Shown: in pieces, positions 53,126 through 61,835 of the stretch | Position numbering within the stretch: the first letter of the stretch is position 1 | Layout: every line of letters starts with the position of its first letter | Origin: Bradyrhizobium diversitatis | Lineage (GTDB): Bacteria > Pseudomonadota > Alphaproteobacteria > Rhizobiales > Xanthobacteraceae | Direction: 5' to 3' | Assembly (NCBI RefSeq): GCF_016031635.1 | Contig: NZ_JACEGD010000012.1 | Location: forward strand, 124,001 to 188,000 | DNA length: 64,000 nucleotides | Made by a program: the position numbers and the translations under genes | Notes under the pieces: model-generated | Told to the model about the DNA's origin: nothing | Databases searched by the model: none | The model's input: only the letters and a program-made list of their open reading frames with translations

Positions 53126-53282
53126 CGAGCGGCGTTCGTAACACCCGCGTCACAGAGCGCAGGCACAGGCATGTCGGACACCTCGAATCACCAAACCCCC
53201 GGTTCCCGGGTTGTGAAATCGGCCCCCTTCCGATAGGTTCCGCGCGCAATTCACCCCTCCGCTTCATCCCGCAAATCACCTG

Positions 53283-53912
53283 ATGCTCGGCCGCCCCAAA
53301 TTCGTACTTGCCTCCGGTTCGCCGCGCCGCCTGTCGCTGCTCAACCAGGCCGGCATCGAGCCGGACGCGCTCCGGCCGGCCGACGTCGACGAGACGCCGA
53401 AGCGGGGCGAGCTGCCGCGCGCCTGCGCCAACCGCCTCGCCCGGGCCAAGGCCGATGCGGCGCTGAAATCGGTGCAACTGGACGACGAGCTGCGCGGCGC
53501 CTTCATCCTCTCGGCGGACACGGTGGTGGCGGTCGGTCGCCGCATCCTGCCCAAGGCCAATCTGGTGGATGAGGCCGCGCAGTGCCTGCGGCTGCTGTCG
53601 GGGCGCAACCACCGCGTCTACACCGCGATCTGCCTCGTCACGCCGCGCGAGGCGTTCCGCCAGCGCCTGGTCGAGACCCGCGTGCGCTTCAAGCGTCTCT
53701 CGGAGGACGACATCCAGGCCTATATCGGCTCAGGCGAATGGCGCGGCAAGGCCGGCGGCTACGCCGTGCAGGGCATCGCCGGCTCCTTCGTGGTGAAGAT
53801 GGTGGGGTCCTACACCAACGTCGTCGGCCTGCCGCTCTATGAGACCACGACGCTGCTCGGCGGCGAAGGTTTTCCGATCCGCTTCGGCTGGCTCAACACC
53901 ACGTCCGTGTGA
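53283..53912 (+). CDS. Maf-like nucleotide pyrophosphatase
   Basis: A 209-residue Maf-family protein: N-terminal ASGSPRR, the metal/substrate motifs SADTVVAVG and GEWRGKAGGYAVQGIAG. Maf enzymes remove pyrophosphate from modified or canonical nucleotides. The 157-bp gap before it is short and holds no infA, which lies there in many related genomes as I recall. Confidence 0.93.
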   Translation: MLGRPKFVLASGSPRRLSLLNQAGIEPDALRPADVDETPKRGELPRACANRLARAKADAALKSVQLDDELRGAFILSADTVVAVGRRILPKANLVDEAAQCLRLLSGRNHRVYTAICLVTPREAFRQRLVETRVRFKRLSEDDIQAYIGSGEWRGKAGGYAVQGIAGSFVVKMVGSYTNVVGLPLYETTTLLGGEGFPIRFGWLNTTSV

Positions 53913-54056
53913 GCGCCGATAAAAATCACGAAAACAACCCCATGCACAGTAGAATGGCCCGGCGGGGTCGCGGCGGCGGCGCATGTGCCGTTGCTGCAGG
54001 AACCCCTTTGCCGACGGGCGCTTGAACTTCCTCACCTCGTGTAAGCCGCGCACCCC

Positions 54057-54239
54057 ATGGACGACCAGAACGAAAAGCCCGCCGGCCCGCTCAAGACCTG
54101 CCCGATCTGCGGCAAGCCGCAGGCGCAGGCCACCCGCCCGTTTTGCTCCTCGCGCTGCCGCGACGTCGATCTGAACCGCTGGCTGAAAGGCTCCTACGTC
54201 ATCCCCGGCCGCGATGACGAAGTCGATGACGTTGAATAG
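54057..54239 (+). CDS. yacG: DNA gyrase inhibitor YacG
   Basis: A 60-residue zinc protein. The four zinc ligands are C-x2-C (TCPICGKP) and C-x3-C (FCSSRCRDVDLNRWL), the YacG hallmark. It binds gyrase and limits its activity. It follows the Maf gene by 144 bp. Confidence 0.92.
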   Translation: MDDQNEKPAGPLKTCPICGKPQAQATRPFCSSRCRDVDLNRWLKGSYVIPGRDDEVDDVE

Positions 54240-54357
54240 ATAAGTAATATCAATAAATTACAGGTATTGTCGCCACGCCGCGCGCAGGCGATGGTAGGAC
54301 GGCCGCACCTTGTGCACAGCTGGGCCGAGCCCCGCGAAGCCAAAGGCGAAGCGTGGG

Positions 54358-54386
54358 TGGACAGGCCGCCCCGAGCCCACTATAAA
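54358..54386 (+). promoter_or_regulatory. Promoter of tRNA-Phe
   Basis: TGGACA (54358-54363) and TATAAA (54381-54386) are spaced by 17 bp, each one base off the sigma-70 consensus. Transcription should start near 54393, 33 bp before the tRNA. The rest of the gap from yacG holds no gene. Confidence 0.6.
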
Positions 54387-54425
54387 CCGCCCGCTCGATG
54401 GGCTTTGGCCCCTCTCTTGGAGCAC

Positions 54426-54501
54426 GCCCAGGTAGCTCAGTTGGTAGAGCATGCGACTGAAAATCGCAGTGTCGGTGGTTCGATTCCGCCCCTGGGCACC
54501 A
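54426..54501 (+). tRNA. tRNA-Phe (anticodon GAA)
   Basis: A complete 76-nt cloverleaf: acceptor GCCCAGG/CCTGGGC, D arm GCTC...GAGC, anticodon stem TGCGA/TCGCA with loop CTGAAAA, T arm GGTGG-TTCGATT-CCGCC, discriminator A and encoded CCA. Confidence 0.97.
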
Positions 54502-54666
54502 TCTCGCCTCGGCGCCTAGGTTTGACCAGAACCGACTGCCGCTTGCCCCGGGCGGAGATGGCCGCCGAGTGCGGCGAAGGGAACGACGGTATGCCCGAGA
54601 GAACTCCGCGGGCCGCGGGGTCTGCGAGCGGTCCGACGAAGGTCCGGAATCGAAGCCGAAATTGCC

Positions 54667-55086
54667 TCAATGATGGGCCGACACGCCCTTGACGCACTGG
54701 GTCAGCAGATCAGCGGTGGCGGATTGACCGACATCACCCAGGCTGATCATGCCGACCATCCGCTTGCTCCTGTTGATGACAGGCAGCCTGCGGACCTTCA
54801 GCGTCTCCATGTGGTGCACGGCTTTCGCCAGATCGTCGTCTTCCCGGCAGCAATGGATGCCTTCGGTCATCACGTCCCGCGCCGTCATGCCCGCGGCGTT
54901 GAAGTCCTTGCGCGCAAGGCCTTTGCAGACGATGTCGCGATCAGTCACCATCCCGATCAAATGGTCGTCTTCGCCGATCGGAATGCAGCCGATGTCGTGC
55001 CCTCGCATCAACTTCGCGATCTCGGTGATCGGGGTGTCGGGGCTGACCCAATCGACGCCCTTGTGCATCACGTCCTTGACCTTCAT
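54667..55086 (-). CDS. Tandem CBS-domain protein
   Basis: A 139-residue protein made of two CBS domains: KVKDVMHKGVDWVSPDTPITEIAKLM and GMTARDVMTEGIHCCREDDDLAKAVHHM, each ending in a hydrophobic beta-pair (CIPIGEDDHLIGMVTDRDI; RLPVINRSKRMVGMISLGDV). CBS pairs bind adenosine nucleotides and act as regulatory or sensor modules. RBS GGGAGG precedes ATG 55086. The partner is unknown. Confidence 0.92.
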   Translation of the reverse strand: MKVKDVMHKGVDWVSPDTPITEIAKLMRGHDIGCIPIGEDDHLIGMVTDRDIVCKGLARKDFNAAGMTARDVMTEGIHCCREDDDLAKAVHHMETLKVRRLPVINRSKRMVGMISLGDVGQSATADLLTQCVKGVSAHH

Positions 55087-55200
55087 GGAGGACCTCCCTT
55101 GCGAACGCAGCCCCCGCGATGTGACTATACAACGAACCGGGCGCAACCGCACGCGTCGCCGCGACCGGCGTGCCGGGAATCATCCTGCTGTCATGCCGCG

Positions 55201-55671
55201 TCAGTCGTGCACACTGAAGCGTCCATGCGGTGCACTGGCCGTCAGGCGCGCGAACTGCGCATGGGTGAGCTGAAGCAGCGTCTCGTGATCGCCGGCTTCG
55301 ATATAGACCTGAGGCTGGGCGCTGATGCTGTCGTCGACGACGAGATCGAGCCCGTAGCACCGGCCGACCGCCGGAACGGCTCCGTGCGCGCAGTCCGCGA
55401 ACAGCCGGTTGATCTCGGTCTCGTTGGCCATCACGAGATCCTCGCCGAGCCTCTCCTTCAAGTCCGGCAGGTTGAGATGGTGCGATGCCGGCACGACCGC
55501 GAGCATATAGCCGCCGTCATGCCGCAGCACGACGGCCTTGGCGAGATGATCGCCCGAGATGTGGCAGGCCTGCGCCGTGCGCGCGGACGACATGGTGAGA
55601 GCGTGCGGGATCTCGGCGTACTCGATGTTCTCCGCAGCCAGATATCGGTGCAATGTGGGGGCAATGGTCAT
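55201..55671 (-). CDS. YbaK/EbsC-type aminoacyl-tRNA deacylase
   Basis: A 156-residue YbaK/ProX-fold protein that hydrolyses misacylated tRNA in trans. Family stretches: ALTMSSARTAQACHISGDHLAKAVVLRHDGGYMLAVVPASHHL (given in part) with the conserved Lys in LAKAVV, and GAVPAVGRCYGLDLVVDDSI. The ATG at 55671 is preferred; a much longer frame upstream to 56292 has no protein-like features. Confidence 0.9.
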   Translation of the reverse strand: MTIAPTLHRYLAAENIEYAEIPHALTMSSARTAQACHISGDHLAKAVVLRHDGGYMLAVVPASHHLNLPDLKERLGEDLVMANETEINRLFADCAHGAVPAVGRCYGLDLVVDDSISAQPQVYIEAGDHETLLQLTHAQFARLTASAPHGRFSVHD

Positions 55672-56329
55672 GGCGTAGCCTTTCGGATGGGTGTGCGAGC
55701 CATCCACCGTGAGGCTGCCCCCGCCGCACGATGGGCGGCCGCGTGATTGCCGGGCTGCAGCATAGGCCTTGCCCTCGGATGCCGCAATCAGAGCGTTTTC
55801 CAGCGAAGTGGAGCACCGGTTCGCGTGAAGGATCTGGAGCCCGGTTCCTGGCGCCTGTGCACCGGCGTTGCGCCAGCGCCATCCATGCACGTCGCCCGCT
55901 GCACGGACTCTTTTGGCAGGGATGGTTCGGTGCATGACGATGGACGAGGCCAACCCCCACACCTCTGGAAAGCGCTCGACGGCGCTGCGGCCATGGCTGG
56001 GCGGCAGTTCGTTGATGGCTGATTTCGTAGATATTTCAATTATATGAGGGATCGTAATCTGATCCTGACTGGCGCACCATTTCCGCGACGTCGAACGTCC
56101 CCGAGATGTGGCTGCCGCCGAGCCACTACCCTCGTTCGCTATACGAGCCCGGCTGCGCCTGATATGATCCCAGGACGGTAAACGGCAGCTCGCCACCATA
56201 CTTGATTTGCGATGCCGGCCTTCTGATCGGACCTCGATCCCGCTCGCGCCTGTTCGCATTGCTTCGACAACAACGCTGAACAAATTCGTCAACGGCTGCC
56301 GCGTCCTCGCTCACATTTGGAGATGTGCC
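55672..56329. other. 658-bp intergenic region without a supported gene
   Basis: Open frames exist on both strands but none looks like a protein or has good start signals. The left part holds a copy of the GCGTTTTC...GCGAAGTGGAGC-ACCGGTTCGCGTGAAG repeat at 55793-55834, matching the one after serA. A low-GC stretch near 56030-56060 (TTTCAATTATATGAGG) may be a promoter for the DUF1326 gene. Confidence 0.55.
55793..55834. repeat. GCGTTTTC repeat, second copy
   Basis: It reads AGAGCGTTTTCCAGCGAAGT followed by GGAGCACCGGTTCGCGTGAA. It matches the 1815-1851 element in its left half (GCGTTTTC-AGCGAAG-GG) but lacks the GAAAACGC right arm. I recall this fuller form from many rhizobial intergenic regions. 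Confidence 0.6.
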
Positions 56330-56962
56330 ATGGCTGCATCGGACTGGCGTCTCGAAGGCGAATGGATGAAGAACTGCAATTGCGCGTTTGGCTGCCCCTG
56401 CGATTTCAACGCGCTACCGACCCTCGGTTATTGCAAGGGCATGGTCGGCATGCGGATCACGACGGGGCATTTTGAGGGCGTCAAGCTCGATGGACTTTGT
56501 TTTGCGGTCGTGGTGGATTTCCCCGGCGCGCTGCATCAAGGCAACGGCAAGATGCAGCCCATCGTCGACGAACGCGCCACACCGGAGCAGCGACAGGCGC
56601 TGTTCAACATCCTGTCGGGCAAGCATTCGGCCGAGGGCACGCTGTTCCACATCTTCAGCCTGATCGTGACGACCATTCACGATCCGATCTTCGCGCCGTT
56701 CGAATTTTCCTTCGACAAGGATGGCCGTGTCGCAAAACTCGTCGCCGGCAACGTGCTCGGGACCGAGGTGGAGCCGATCAAGAATCCGGTGACCGGTGCG
56801 CCACATCGAGTTCAAGTGGTCATGCCCGAGGGCTTCGAGCACAGGGCTGCCGAGATCGCGTCCGCCAACATTCGCTCGACCGGCGCGATCCCGTTCGAGA
56901 CCCGGGGCACGCACAGCTCGCTCGCCAATGTCGTGCAGACGCCCGAGGGCGTTGCGGCGTGA
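56330..56962 (+). CDS. DUF1326 domain protein
   Basis: A 210-residue protein with a Cys-rich N terminus: WRLEGEWMKNCNCAFGCPCDFNALPTLGYCKGM (given in part), i.e. C-x-C-x3-C-x-C, suggesting metal or thiol chemistry. The remainder is mostly beta. Members occur next to DUF2182 membrane proteins, as here. The reaction is unknown. The ATG at 56330 has a weak SD (GGAGATG). Confidence 0.88.
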   Translation: MAASDWRLEGEWMKNCNCAFGCPCDFNALPTLGYCKGMVGMRITTGHFEGVKLDGLCFAVVVDFPGALHQGNGKMQPIVDERATPEQRQALFNILSGKHSAEGTLFHIFSLIVTTIHDPIFAPFEFSFDKDGRVAKLVAGNVLGTEVEPIKNPVTGAPHRVQVVMPEGFEHRAAEIASANIRSTGAIPFETRGTHSSLANVVQTPEGVAA

Positions 56963-57087
56963 TGCGGCGCCGACATCGGGGCTGCAGCTTCGGTGTCAGC
57001 TCGTCATCTTCCGGAGAGCGCGATACGCGCGTCGCGACGGATGAAGGTCGGGACCTGGGATTCGTCACTGCGCCGGCGGATTAACCT

Positions 57088-57867
57088 ATGCACGGGCGTG
57101 CGATACTGGAACATGTGCTCCACCGCGATCGCTTGATCGTCGCGATCGGGACCGCCGCCGTGGCGGCGCTGGCCTGGGCCTATCTCGCGGGCGGCGCCGG
57201 CATGGACACCGACATGATGGCCGAGATGCCGGACATGGCGCCAATGCCGTGGACGCTGCGCTCTGCCGTGCTGCTGTTCGCGATGTGGTGGGTGATGATG
57301 ATCGCGATGATGGCGCCGAGCGCGGGGCCCACCGTCCTCTTGTATGCGACGATCAGGCACAAGGACGAGACGGCATCCCGCGCGGCAATCGATGCCTGGA
57401 TCTTTCTCGCCGGATACCTCGTGACATGGGCTGGGTTCAGCCTCGCTGCCGTTCTGGCACAATGGGCACTTGAACGCTTTGGCCTCCTGTCGATGGCGAT
57501 GGCAAGCACCAGCGCGGTTCTGGGCGGCGTCATCTTGCTAGCCGCGGGACTCTACCAGTTCACGCCGCTCAAGCGCGCCTGCCTGCGGTACTGCGAGAGC
57601 CCGCTGTTGTTTCTCAGCCGGCATTGGCGGCCCGGCACGCGCGGGGCATTCCGCATGGGGCTGCGCCACGGCAGCTACTGCGTCGGCTGCTGTTGGTTTC
57701 TGATGGCCTTGCTGTTTGTCGGCGGCGTCATGAACCTGGTCTGGATCATCGGCCTCATGCTCTATGTCGCCGGCGAGAAGCTGCTGCCGTTCGGCCGAAG
57801 ATTGAGCTATGCGGCAGGCGGGATCCTCATCCTGTCCGGGGCGATCGTTATTGCGCGCGCGGTGTGA
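57088..57867 (+). CDS. DUF2182 metal-binding-like integral membrane protein
   Basis: A 259-residue membrane protein with about six spans. After the first span is a Met/Asp-rich loop (MDTDMMAEMPDMAPMPW), and the next helix is full of Met (FAMWWVMMIAMMAPS), both suggesting Cu or another soft metal. The motif RHGSYCVGCCWFLM is the DUF2182 signature (C-x2-C-C). It pairs with DUF1326 and lies 125 bp downstream, probably one unit. Confidence 0.87.
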   Translation: MHGRAILEHVLHRDRLIVAIGTAAVAALAWAYLAGGAGMDTDMMAEMPDMAPMPWTLRSAVLLFAMWWVMMIAMMAPSAGPTVLLYATIRHKDETASRAAIDAWIFLAGYLVTWAGFSLAAVLAQWALERFGLLSMAMASTSAVLGGVILLAAGLYQFTPLKRACLRYCESPLLFLSRHWRPGTRGAFRMGLRHGSYCVGCCWFLMALLFVGGVMNLVWIIGLMLYVAGEKLLPFGRRLSYAAGGILILSGAIVIARAV

Positions 57868-58063
57868 GGCCCGAAACTGCGGGGACCGCTCGGATACCGC
57901 CTCCCAACATGCCGGAAAACCGAACGACGGAGCCTTGCCCAACCGGAACTTGAGGTTGTCCTGCTTATGAATGCGATCGCTCCCCCCATCCTGGCACTCC
58001 GCTTGCTCAGTCAGGAGCCAAGCCAAGGTCTCGGCAAGAGATCGTTTCAGGTTGAGGCAAGCG

Positions 58064-58312
58064 ATGCAGAAAATGTCCCGTTCTGGTGCTGCCGGTGAAC
58101 TCCGGCTCGATGCGTTGATCGCGGATCTGAGGTGGCGTGTTCGGCTCCTGAACACCGACATCCTCGAGGAGGAGACTCGGGCCCGGGTGTCCGACGTGCA
58201 CCAGCCGACATATTCGCTGCTCGCGCTCAACCTTCGCGCGCGACGCGACAACCTTGTGTCGACGATCGACGTGCTCGAGCAGCGCGCGAAATCAATGTCG
58301 GAAGCGGCCTGA
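58064..58312 (+). CDS. Small hypothetical protein, helical
   Basis: An 82-residue frame: MQKMSRSGAAGELRLDALIADLRWRVRLLNTDILEEETRARVSDVHQPTYSLLALNLRARRDNLVSTIDVLEQRAKSM (given in part by motif: DALIADLRWRVRLLN, LNLRARRDNLVSTIDVLEQR). It looks like a two-helix coiled-coil protein. No family is known to me. A GAGG lies about 12 bp before the ATG. Confidence 0.6.
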   Translation: MQKMSRSGAAGELRLDALIADLRWRVRLLNTDILEEETRARVSDVHQPTYSLLALNLRARRDNLVSTIDVLEQRAKSMSEAA

Positions 58313-58481
58313 GAGCAGTCCGTGGACCGACGGCCGCGCTCCGTCGCAGGCTGCCGGCGCACGGGATGCAACGAGCATCGTCGCATGGCTCGAATGCCTC
58401 CGGCGCTTGTCGGGGCATGAGTTGAATTCACGCCGCGCCTGGCTGTGATATTGCTGGCCTCCGCAATCCCGCGAGGCCCTC

Positions 58482-59159
58482 ATGCTCCCCATTCCCGCCG
58501 ATATCTTCACCGAGCCTGAGGACGTCTCGCCCGACGGCCTTGCCAATCTCGGCCCGCTGCGGCGGCTCGCCGGTACCTGGCAGGCGGACAAGGGCATCGA
58601 CATCAATCCGAAGGCGGAAGGGCCGGAGCGGCGAACCTTCATCGAGCGCATCCGCATGGACCCGATCGATCCGCAGGCCAACGGGCCGCAGCTGCTGTAC
58701 GGTCTGCGCTATCACATCCACATCAACACGCCCGAGGAAGACATCACCTTCCACGACCAGGTCGGCTATTGGCTGTGGGAGCCCGCGACCGGGCTGATCA
58801 TGCAGACGCTGGCGATCCCGCGCGGCCAGGTGCTGCTGGCCTCGGGCAAGGCCGGGCCGGATGACAGGACAATCACGGTCACCGCCAAACGCGGCGACAC
58901 CGCTTACGGGATCTGCTCGACCGACTTCCTGGAACAAGCTTTCCGCACCGATGCCTACCGCTGCGACATCACCTTCAACGACGACGGCAGCTGGACCTAT
59001 CTGATCCAGACCGACTTGTTCGTGCGCGGCGCGCCGTTCAATCATCGCGACACCAACACGCTCCAGCTCGTCGCACCGCCAAAGCTCAATCCGCTGGCGC
59101 TGATCGCGAGCGATCGCGCCAAGGAGAATGCAGCAGCCGGCGGTGGATCCGCGGCCTGA
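58482..59159 (+). CDS. Nitrobindin-like/FABP-family haem-binding beta-barrel protein
   Basis: A 225-residue protein with the beta-barrel pattern LAGTWQADKGIDINPKAEGPERRTFIERI, YHIHINTPEEDITFHDQVGYWLWEPATGLIMQTLAIPRGQVLLASG (given in part). This matches the FABP-like/DUF1794 group, which includes haem-binding nitrobindins. Ligand not certain. It ends 19 bp before the RibD-like gene. Confidence 0.8.
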   Translation: MLPIPADIFTEPEDVSPDGLANLGPLRRLAGTWQADKGIDINPKAEGPERRTFIERIRMDPIDPQANGPQLLYGLRYHIHINTPEEDITFHDQVGYWLWEPATGLIMQTLAIPRGQVLLASGKAGPDDRTITVTAKRGDTAYGICSTDFLEQAFRTDAYRCDITFNDDGSWTYLIQTDLFVRGAPFNHRDTNTLQLVAPPKLNPLALIASDRAKENAAAGGGSAA

Positions 59160-59178
59160 GCGCTATCCGGAGAATTGC

Positions 59179-59886
59179 ATGAAGCCGTATGTCATCTGTC
59201 TGATGCACTCCAGCCTCGACGGCCGCACGCATCCGAGCCGCTGGCGTCCGAAGGGGGCAGGCACGGATTGGTTCGAGAAGATCCATGACGAACTCGGCGG
59301 CGATGCCTGGGTGATCGGCCGCGTCACCGGGGCGGAGTTCGCCAAGGGCAAGCCTTATCCCACGACGGACGCGACATTCCCGCGCGAAAGCTGGTTTGCG
59401 CGGCGCGATGCGAAGACCTATGGCGTGGTGCTCGATGCACAGGGCAAGATCGGCTGGGGGCGCTCGGACATCGGCGGCGACCCGATCGTCGTCGTGCTGA
59501 CCGAGCGTGTGCCGGATTCGCATCTCGCCGGCCTTCGCGGCGAGGGCGTGTCCTACATCTTTGCCGGCAAGTCCGAGATCGACCTTGGGCTGACGCTGGA
59601 CATCCTCGCCCGCGAGCTGGGCGTGAAGCGTCTGCTGGTGGAGGGCGGCGGCGTCGCCAACGGCGCGTTCCTGCGCGCCGGTCTGATCGACGAGTTCAAC
59701 CTGATCCTCAGCCCCGCAATCGACGGCGCAAGGGGCGCACCCTTCGTGTTCGATTCGACAGAGGCGGACGGCGACCGGCCTGCGCCGATCATCGCGATGA
59801 CGCTGGAGAGCACGCGCGAGCTCGGCGGCGGCGTCCTGCTGCTGCGATATCTGATCAAGAACGACCCTCAGGCAGCGAGCCGGTAA
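59179..59886 (+). CDS. RibD C-terminal/dihydrofolate reductase-like protein
   Basis: A 235-residue reductase-fold protein: start MKPYVICLMHSSLDGRTHPS, NADPH-type motifs DAWVIGRVTGAEF, LLVEGGGVANGAFLRAGLIDEFNLILSPAIDG. These fit the pyrimidine reductase half of RibD used alone. Substrate unknown; a pteridine or riboflavin precursor is possible. SD CGGAGA precedes ATG 59179. It is followed 7 bp later by the amine oxidase gene. Confidence 0.88.
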   Translation: MKPYVICLMHSSLDGRTHPSRWRPKGAGTDWFEKIHDELGGDAWVIGRVTGAEFAKGKPYPTTDATFPRESWFARRDAKTYGVVLDAQGKIGWGRSDIGGDPIVVVLTERVPDSHLAGLRGEGVSYIFAGKSEIDLGLTLDILARELGVKRLLVEGGGVANGAFLRAGLIDEFNLILSPAIDGARGAPFVFDSTEADGDRPAPIIAMTLESTRELGGGVLLLRYLIKNDPQAASR

Positions 59887-59893
59887 GCGCGGC

Positions 59894-61165
59894 ATGTCCG
59901 ATCCATCCGAGCACATCGTCATTGTCGGCGCCGGCGCGGCCGGCCTGATGGCGGCGCGCGAATTGGCGCGTGCCGGCCGGAAGGTGACGATCCTGGAGGC
60001 ACGCCAGCGCTGTGGCGGCCGCATTCATCCGCTGCCGGCCTCGGAGTTCGGCTATCGCGCCGATGGCGGCGCTGAATTCGTTCATGGCGAGGCGCCGGTC
60101 ACGCGCGCACTCCTGCGCGACGCCGGGCTGTCCCTTCAGGAGATCGAAGGCGAGCAGTGGAGCTTTGACGGGACGAGGCTCGCGCGCGAGGATCGCCGCG
60201 ATCTCCATGAGGCAGAGCTTCAAGCCACGCTACGGGGCTTGAAGGACGATCTCGTGGTCGCCGACTTCCTGCGCCGGCATTTTGCCGGGGACGACTATGC
60301 GCCGATGCGCCGTTCGATCGAACGGATGGTCGAGGGTTATGATGCGGCCGACCCCGAGCGCGCGTCCACGCTGGCGTTGCGCGCGGAATGGATGGATGGC
60401 GGACACGCTCCGCTGGCGCGGATCGACGGCGGATACGGCGCCATGATCGATGTGCTGGCGGCCGACTGCCGCAGGCACGGCGCGACCATCCGCCTCGGCA
60501 CTGTCGTGTCGGCCCTCGCGGAGGAGGGCGGCGCGGTGACCGTTCGCTGCGCCGGCGGCGATGTGCACGCCTGCGATCGCGTGATCCTCACCGTGCCGCT
60601 GCCGCTGCTGCGCGAGATCGCGCTGCCGGCGGAGGCGCGCGCGAAGCTTGCCGCTGCCGACGACATCGGCTTCGGCAATGTCATCAAGATCCTGCTGCGC
60701 TTCACACGGCCATGGTGGCGCGAGCGCAAGGAAAATCTCGCGGACATGACCTTCCTCTTGTCCGACCAGGTGATCCCGGTGTGGTGGACGCGCTATCCGG
60801 ACCAGCAGCCCGTGCTCACGGGCTGGTTCGGCGGCCCGCGCACGGCGGAGCTGGAAGGCCTCGATCCGCAAGGGCTGATCGATGCCGGGCTCAGCTCGCT
60901 CGTCGCCGTGCTCGGCCTGCCGCGCGATGATATCGCGCGCGAGCTCGTGGCGGCGGCTGCAATCAACTGGGCGCATGATCGCTTCGCGCGCGGCGCCTAT
61001 TCCTGGGCGACGCCGCGGACGCGGGAGGCACAAGCGATCCTCGCACGTGCCGACGGGCGCGTGCTGTTTTCGGGTGAAGCGCTCTATCGCGGCCGCGACA
61101 TGGGCACGGTCGAGGCAGCGCTGGCGAGTGGGTTGGAGACGGCGGAGAGAATCTTGCAGGGATAA
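59894..61165 (+). CDS. Flavin-containing amine oxidase (monoamine oxidase-like)
   Basis: A 423-residue FAD oxidase: dinucleotide motif VGAGAAGLMAARELARAGRKVTILEARQRCGGRIHPL (given in part), the substrate region GAEFVHGEAPVTRALL, and the C-terminal FAD motif LFSGEALYRGRDMGTVEAALASGLETAERI. It should oxidise an amine or amino acid derivative, giving H2O2. Likely co-transcribed with the RibD-like gene (7-bp gap) and ended by the hairpin at 61170. Confidence 0.9.
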   Translation: MSDPSEHIVIVGAGAAGLMAARELARAGRKVTILEARQRCGGRIHPLPASEFGYRADGGAEFVHGEAPVTRALLRDAGLSLQEIEGEQWSFDGTRLAREDRRDLHEAELQATLRGLKDDLVVADFLRRHFAGDDYAPMRRSIERMVEGYDAADPERASTLALRAEWMDGGHAPLARIDGGYGAMIDVLAADCRRHGATIRLGTVVSALAEEGGAVTVRCAGGDVHACDRVILTVPLPLLREIALPAEARAKLAAADDIGFGNVIKILLRFTRPWWRERKENLADMTFLLSDQVIPVWWTRYPDQQPVLTGWFGGPRTAELEGLDPQGLIDAGLSSLVAVLGLPRDDIARELVAAAAINWAHDRFARGAYSWATPRTREAQAILARADGRVLFSGEALYRGRDMGTVEAALASGLETAERILQG

Positions 61166-61169
61166 CGGA

Positions 61170-61197
61170 AAGGCCCGCATCTCTCCGGGCCTTTTGT
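61170..61197. terminator. Bidirectional terminator hairpin
   Basis: AAGGCCCG (61170-61177) pairs with CGGGCCTT (61186-61193) over an 8-base loop, followed by TTTT. It lies between the convergent amine oxidase and His-rich protein genes and fits both strands. Confidence 0.75.
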
Positions 61198-61198
61198 C

Positions 61199-61513
61199 TT
61201 ACCAGCGTCCGCCGCCGAAGCTGAACGTCACGCCGGGGCCGCCGCCGTAATAGCCGTACGGTCCGCCGCCGTAATAGCCGTGGTGCCGCGGATAGTAGCC
61301 GTAGCTTCTGTAATGGGGCCGGTAGTGGCCGTGATGATGCCGCCAGTGATGATGGTGACCGTGCCAGCGATGGTGCCTGCGGTGCGCGCTGATGTCGGTG
61401 GTCCGGCTTTCCTGCGCGGTCTGTTTAGCGCTCACGCTGCCCGCCGCGTTGGCCGCCGATCCGCCGGCGAACGCCGCAGCACCGAGGGCGATCGCGGCAA
61501 TGAGATACTTCAT
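61199..61513 (-). CDS. Secreted His/Gly/Tyr-rich protein
   Basis: A 104-residue protein: signal peptide MKYLIAAIALGAAAFAGGSAANAA, then a very His- and Arg-rich stretch (HRRHHRWHGHHHHWRHHHGH) and a Gly/Tyr tail (YYGGGPYGYYGGGPG). It is probably secreted, binding metals or surface polymers. The SD GGAG and signal peptide support ATG 61513. No defined family. Confidence 0.82.
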   Translation of the reverse strand: MKYLIAAIALGAAAFAGGSAANAAGSVSAKQTAQESRTTDISAHRRHHRWHGHHHHWRHHHGHYRPHYRSYGYYPRHHGYYGGGPYGYYGGGPGVTFSFGGGRW

Positions 61514-61722
61514 GTCGTCACTCCAGTTGAATGTCGTGCGACAACACATGAGCATCCAGCGCGTTCCCGCCAGTGCAGGCGTCGAAACGACGCAGATGTG
61601 AGTTCCGATTAACGCGCGTTAACGTGTGGGAATGTTTGAACGCCACGCGTTCTATTGTCGCATGACGATGCGTCGCCTCGCTATCGCCCGGATGTCAGGC
61701 GGTTGAACGATGCGATCGCGTC

Positions 61723-61754
61723 ATCTGTGGTGACCATGATCTGTGGTGACCATG
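61723..61754. repeat. 16-bp tandem duplication
   Basis: ATCTGTGGTGACCATG occurs twice with no gap at 61723-61738 and 61739-61754. It lies just after the DUF3088 gene stop (61836, reading leftward), in a 321-bp gap to 61514 that otherwise shows no gene. A 50-codon minus-strand frame (61681-61833) crosses it but is poorly supported. Confidence 0.75.
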
Positions 61755-61835
61755 CGAATCCGCCGGCGAGGCTCGACGACGTCATCGCATCGATCTCTTC
61801 TGCAGAATGCGCTCCATCCCGGTCCCCGGACATCT

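Noticed and set aside
61681..61833. A 50-codon minus-strand frame just after the DUF3088 gene
   Set aside because: It starts 3 bp after the DUF3088 stop and crosses the 16-bp tandem duplication; no SD or homologous look supports it.
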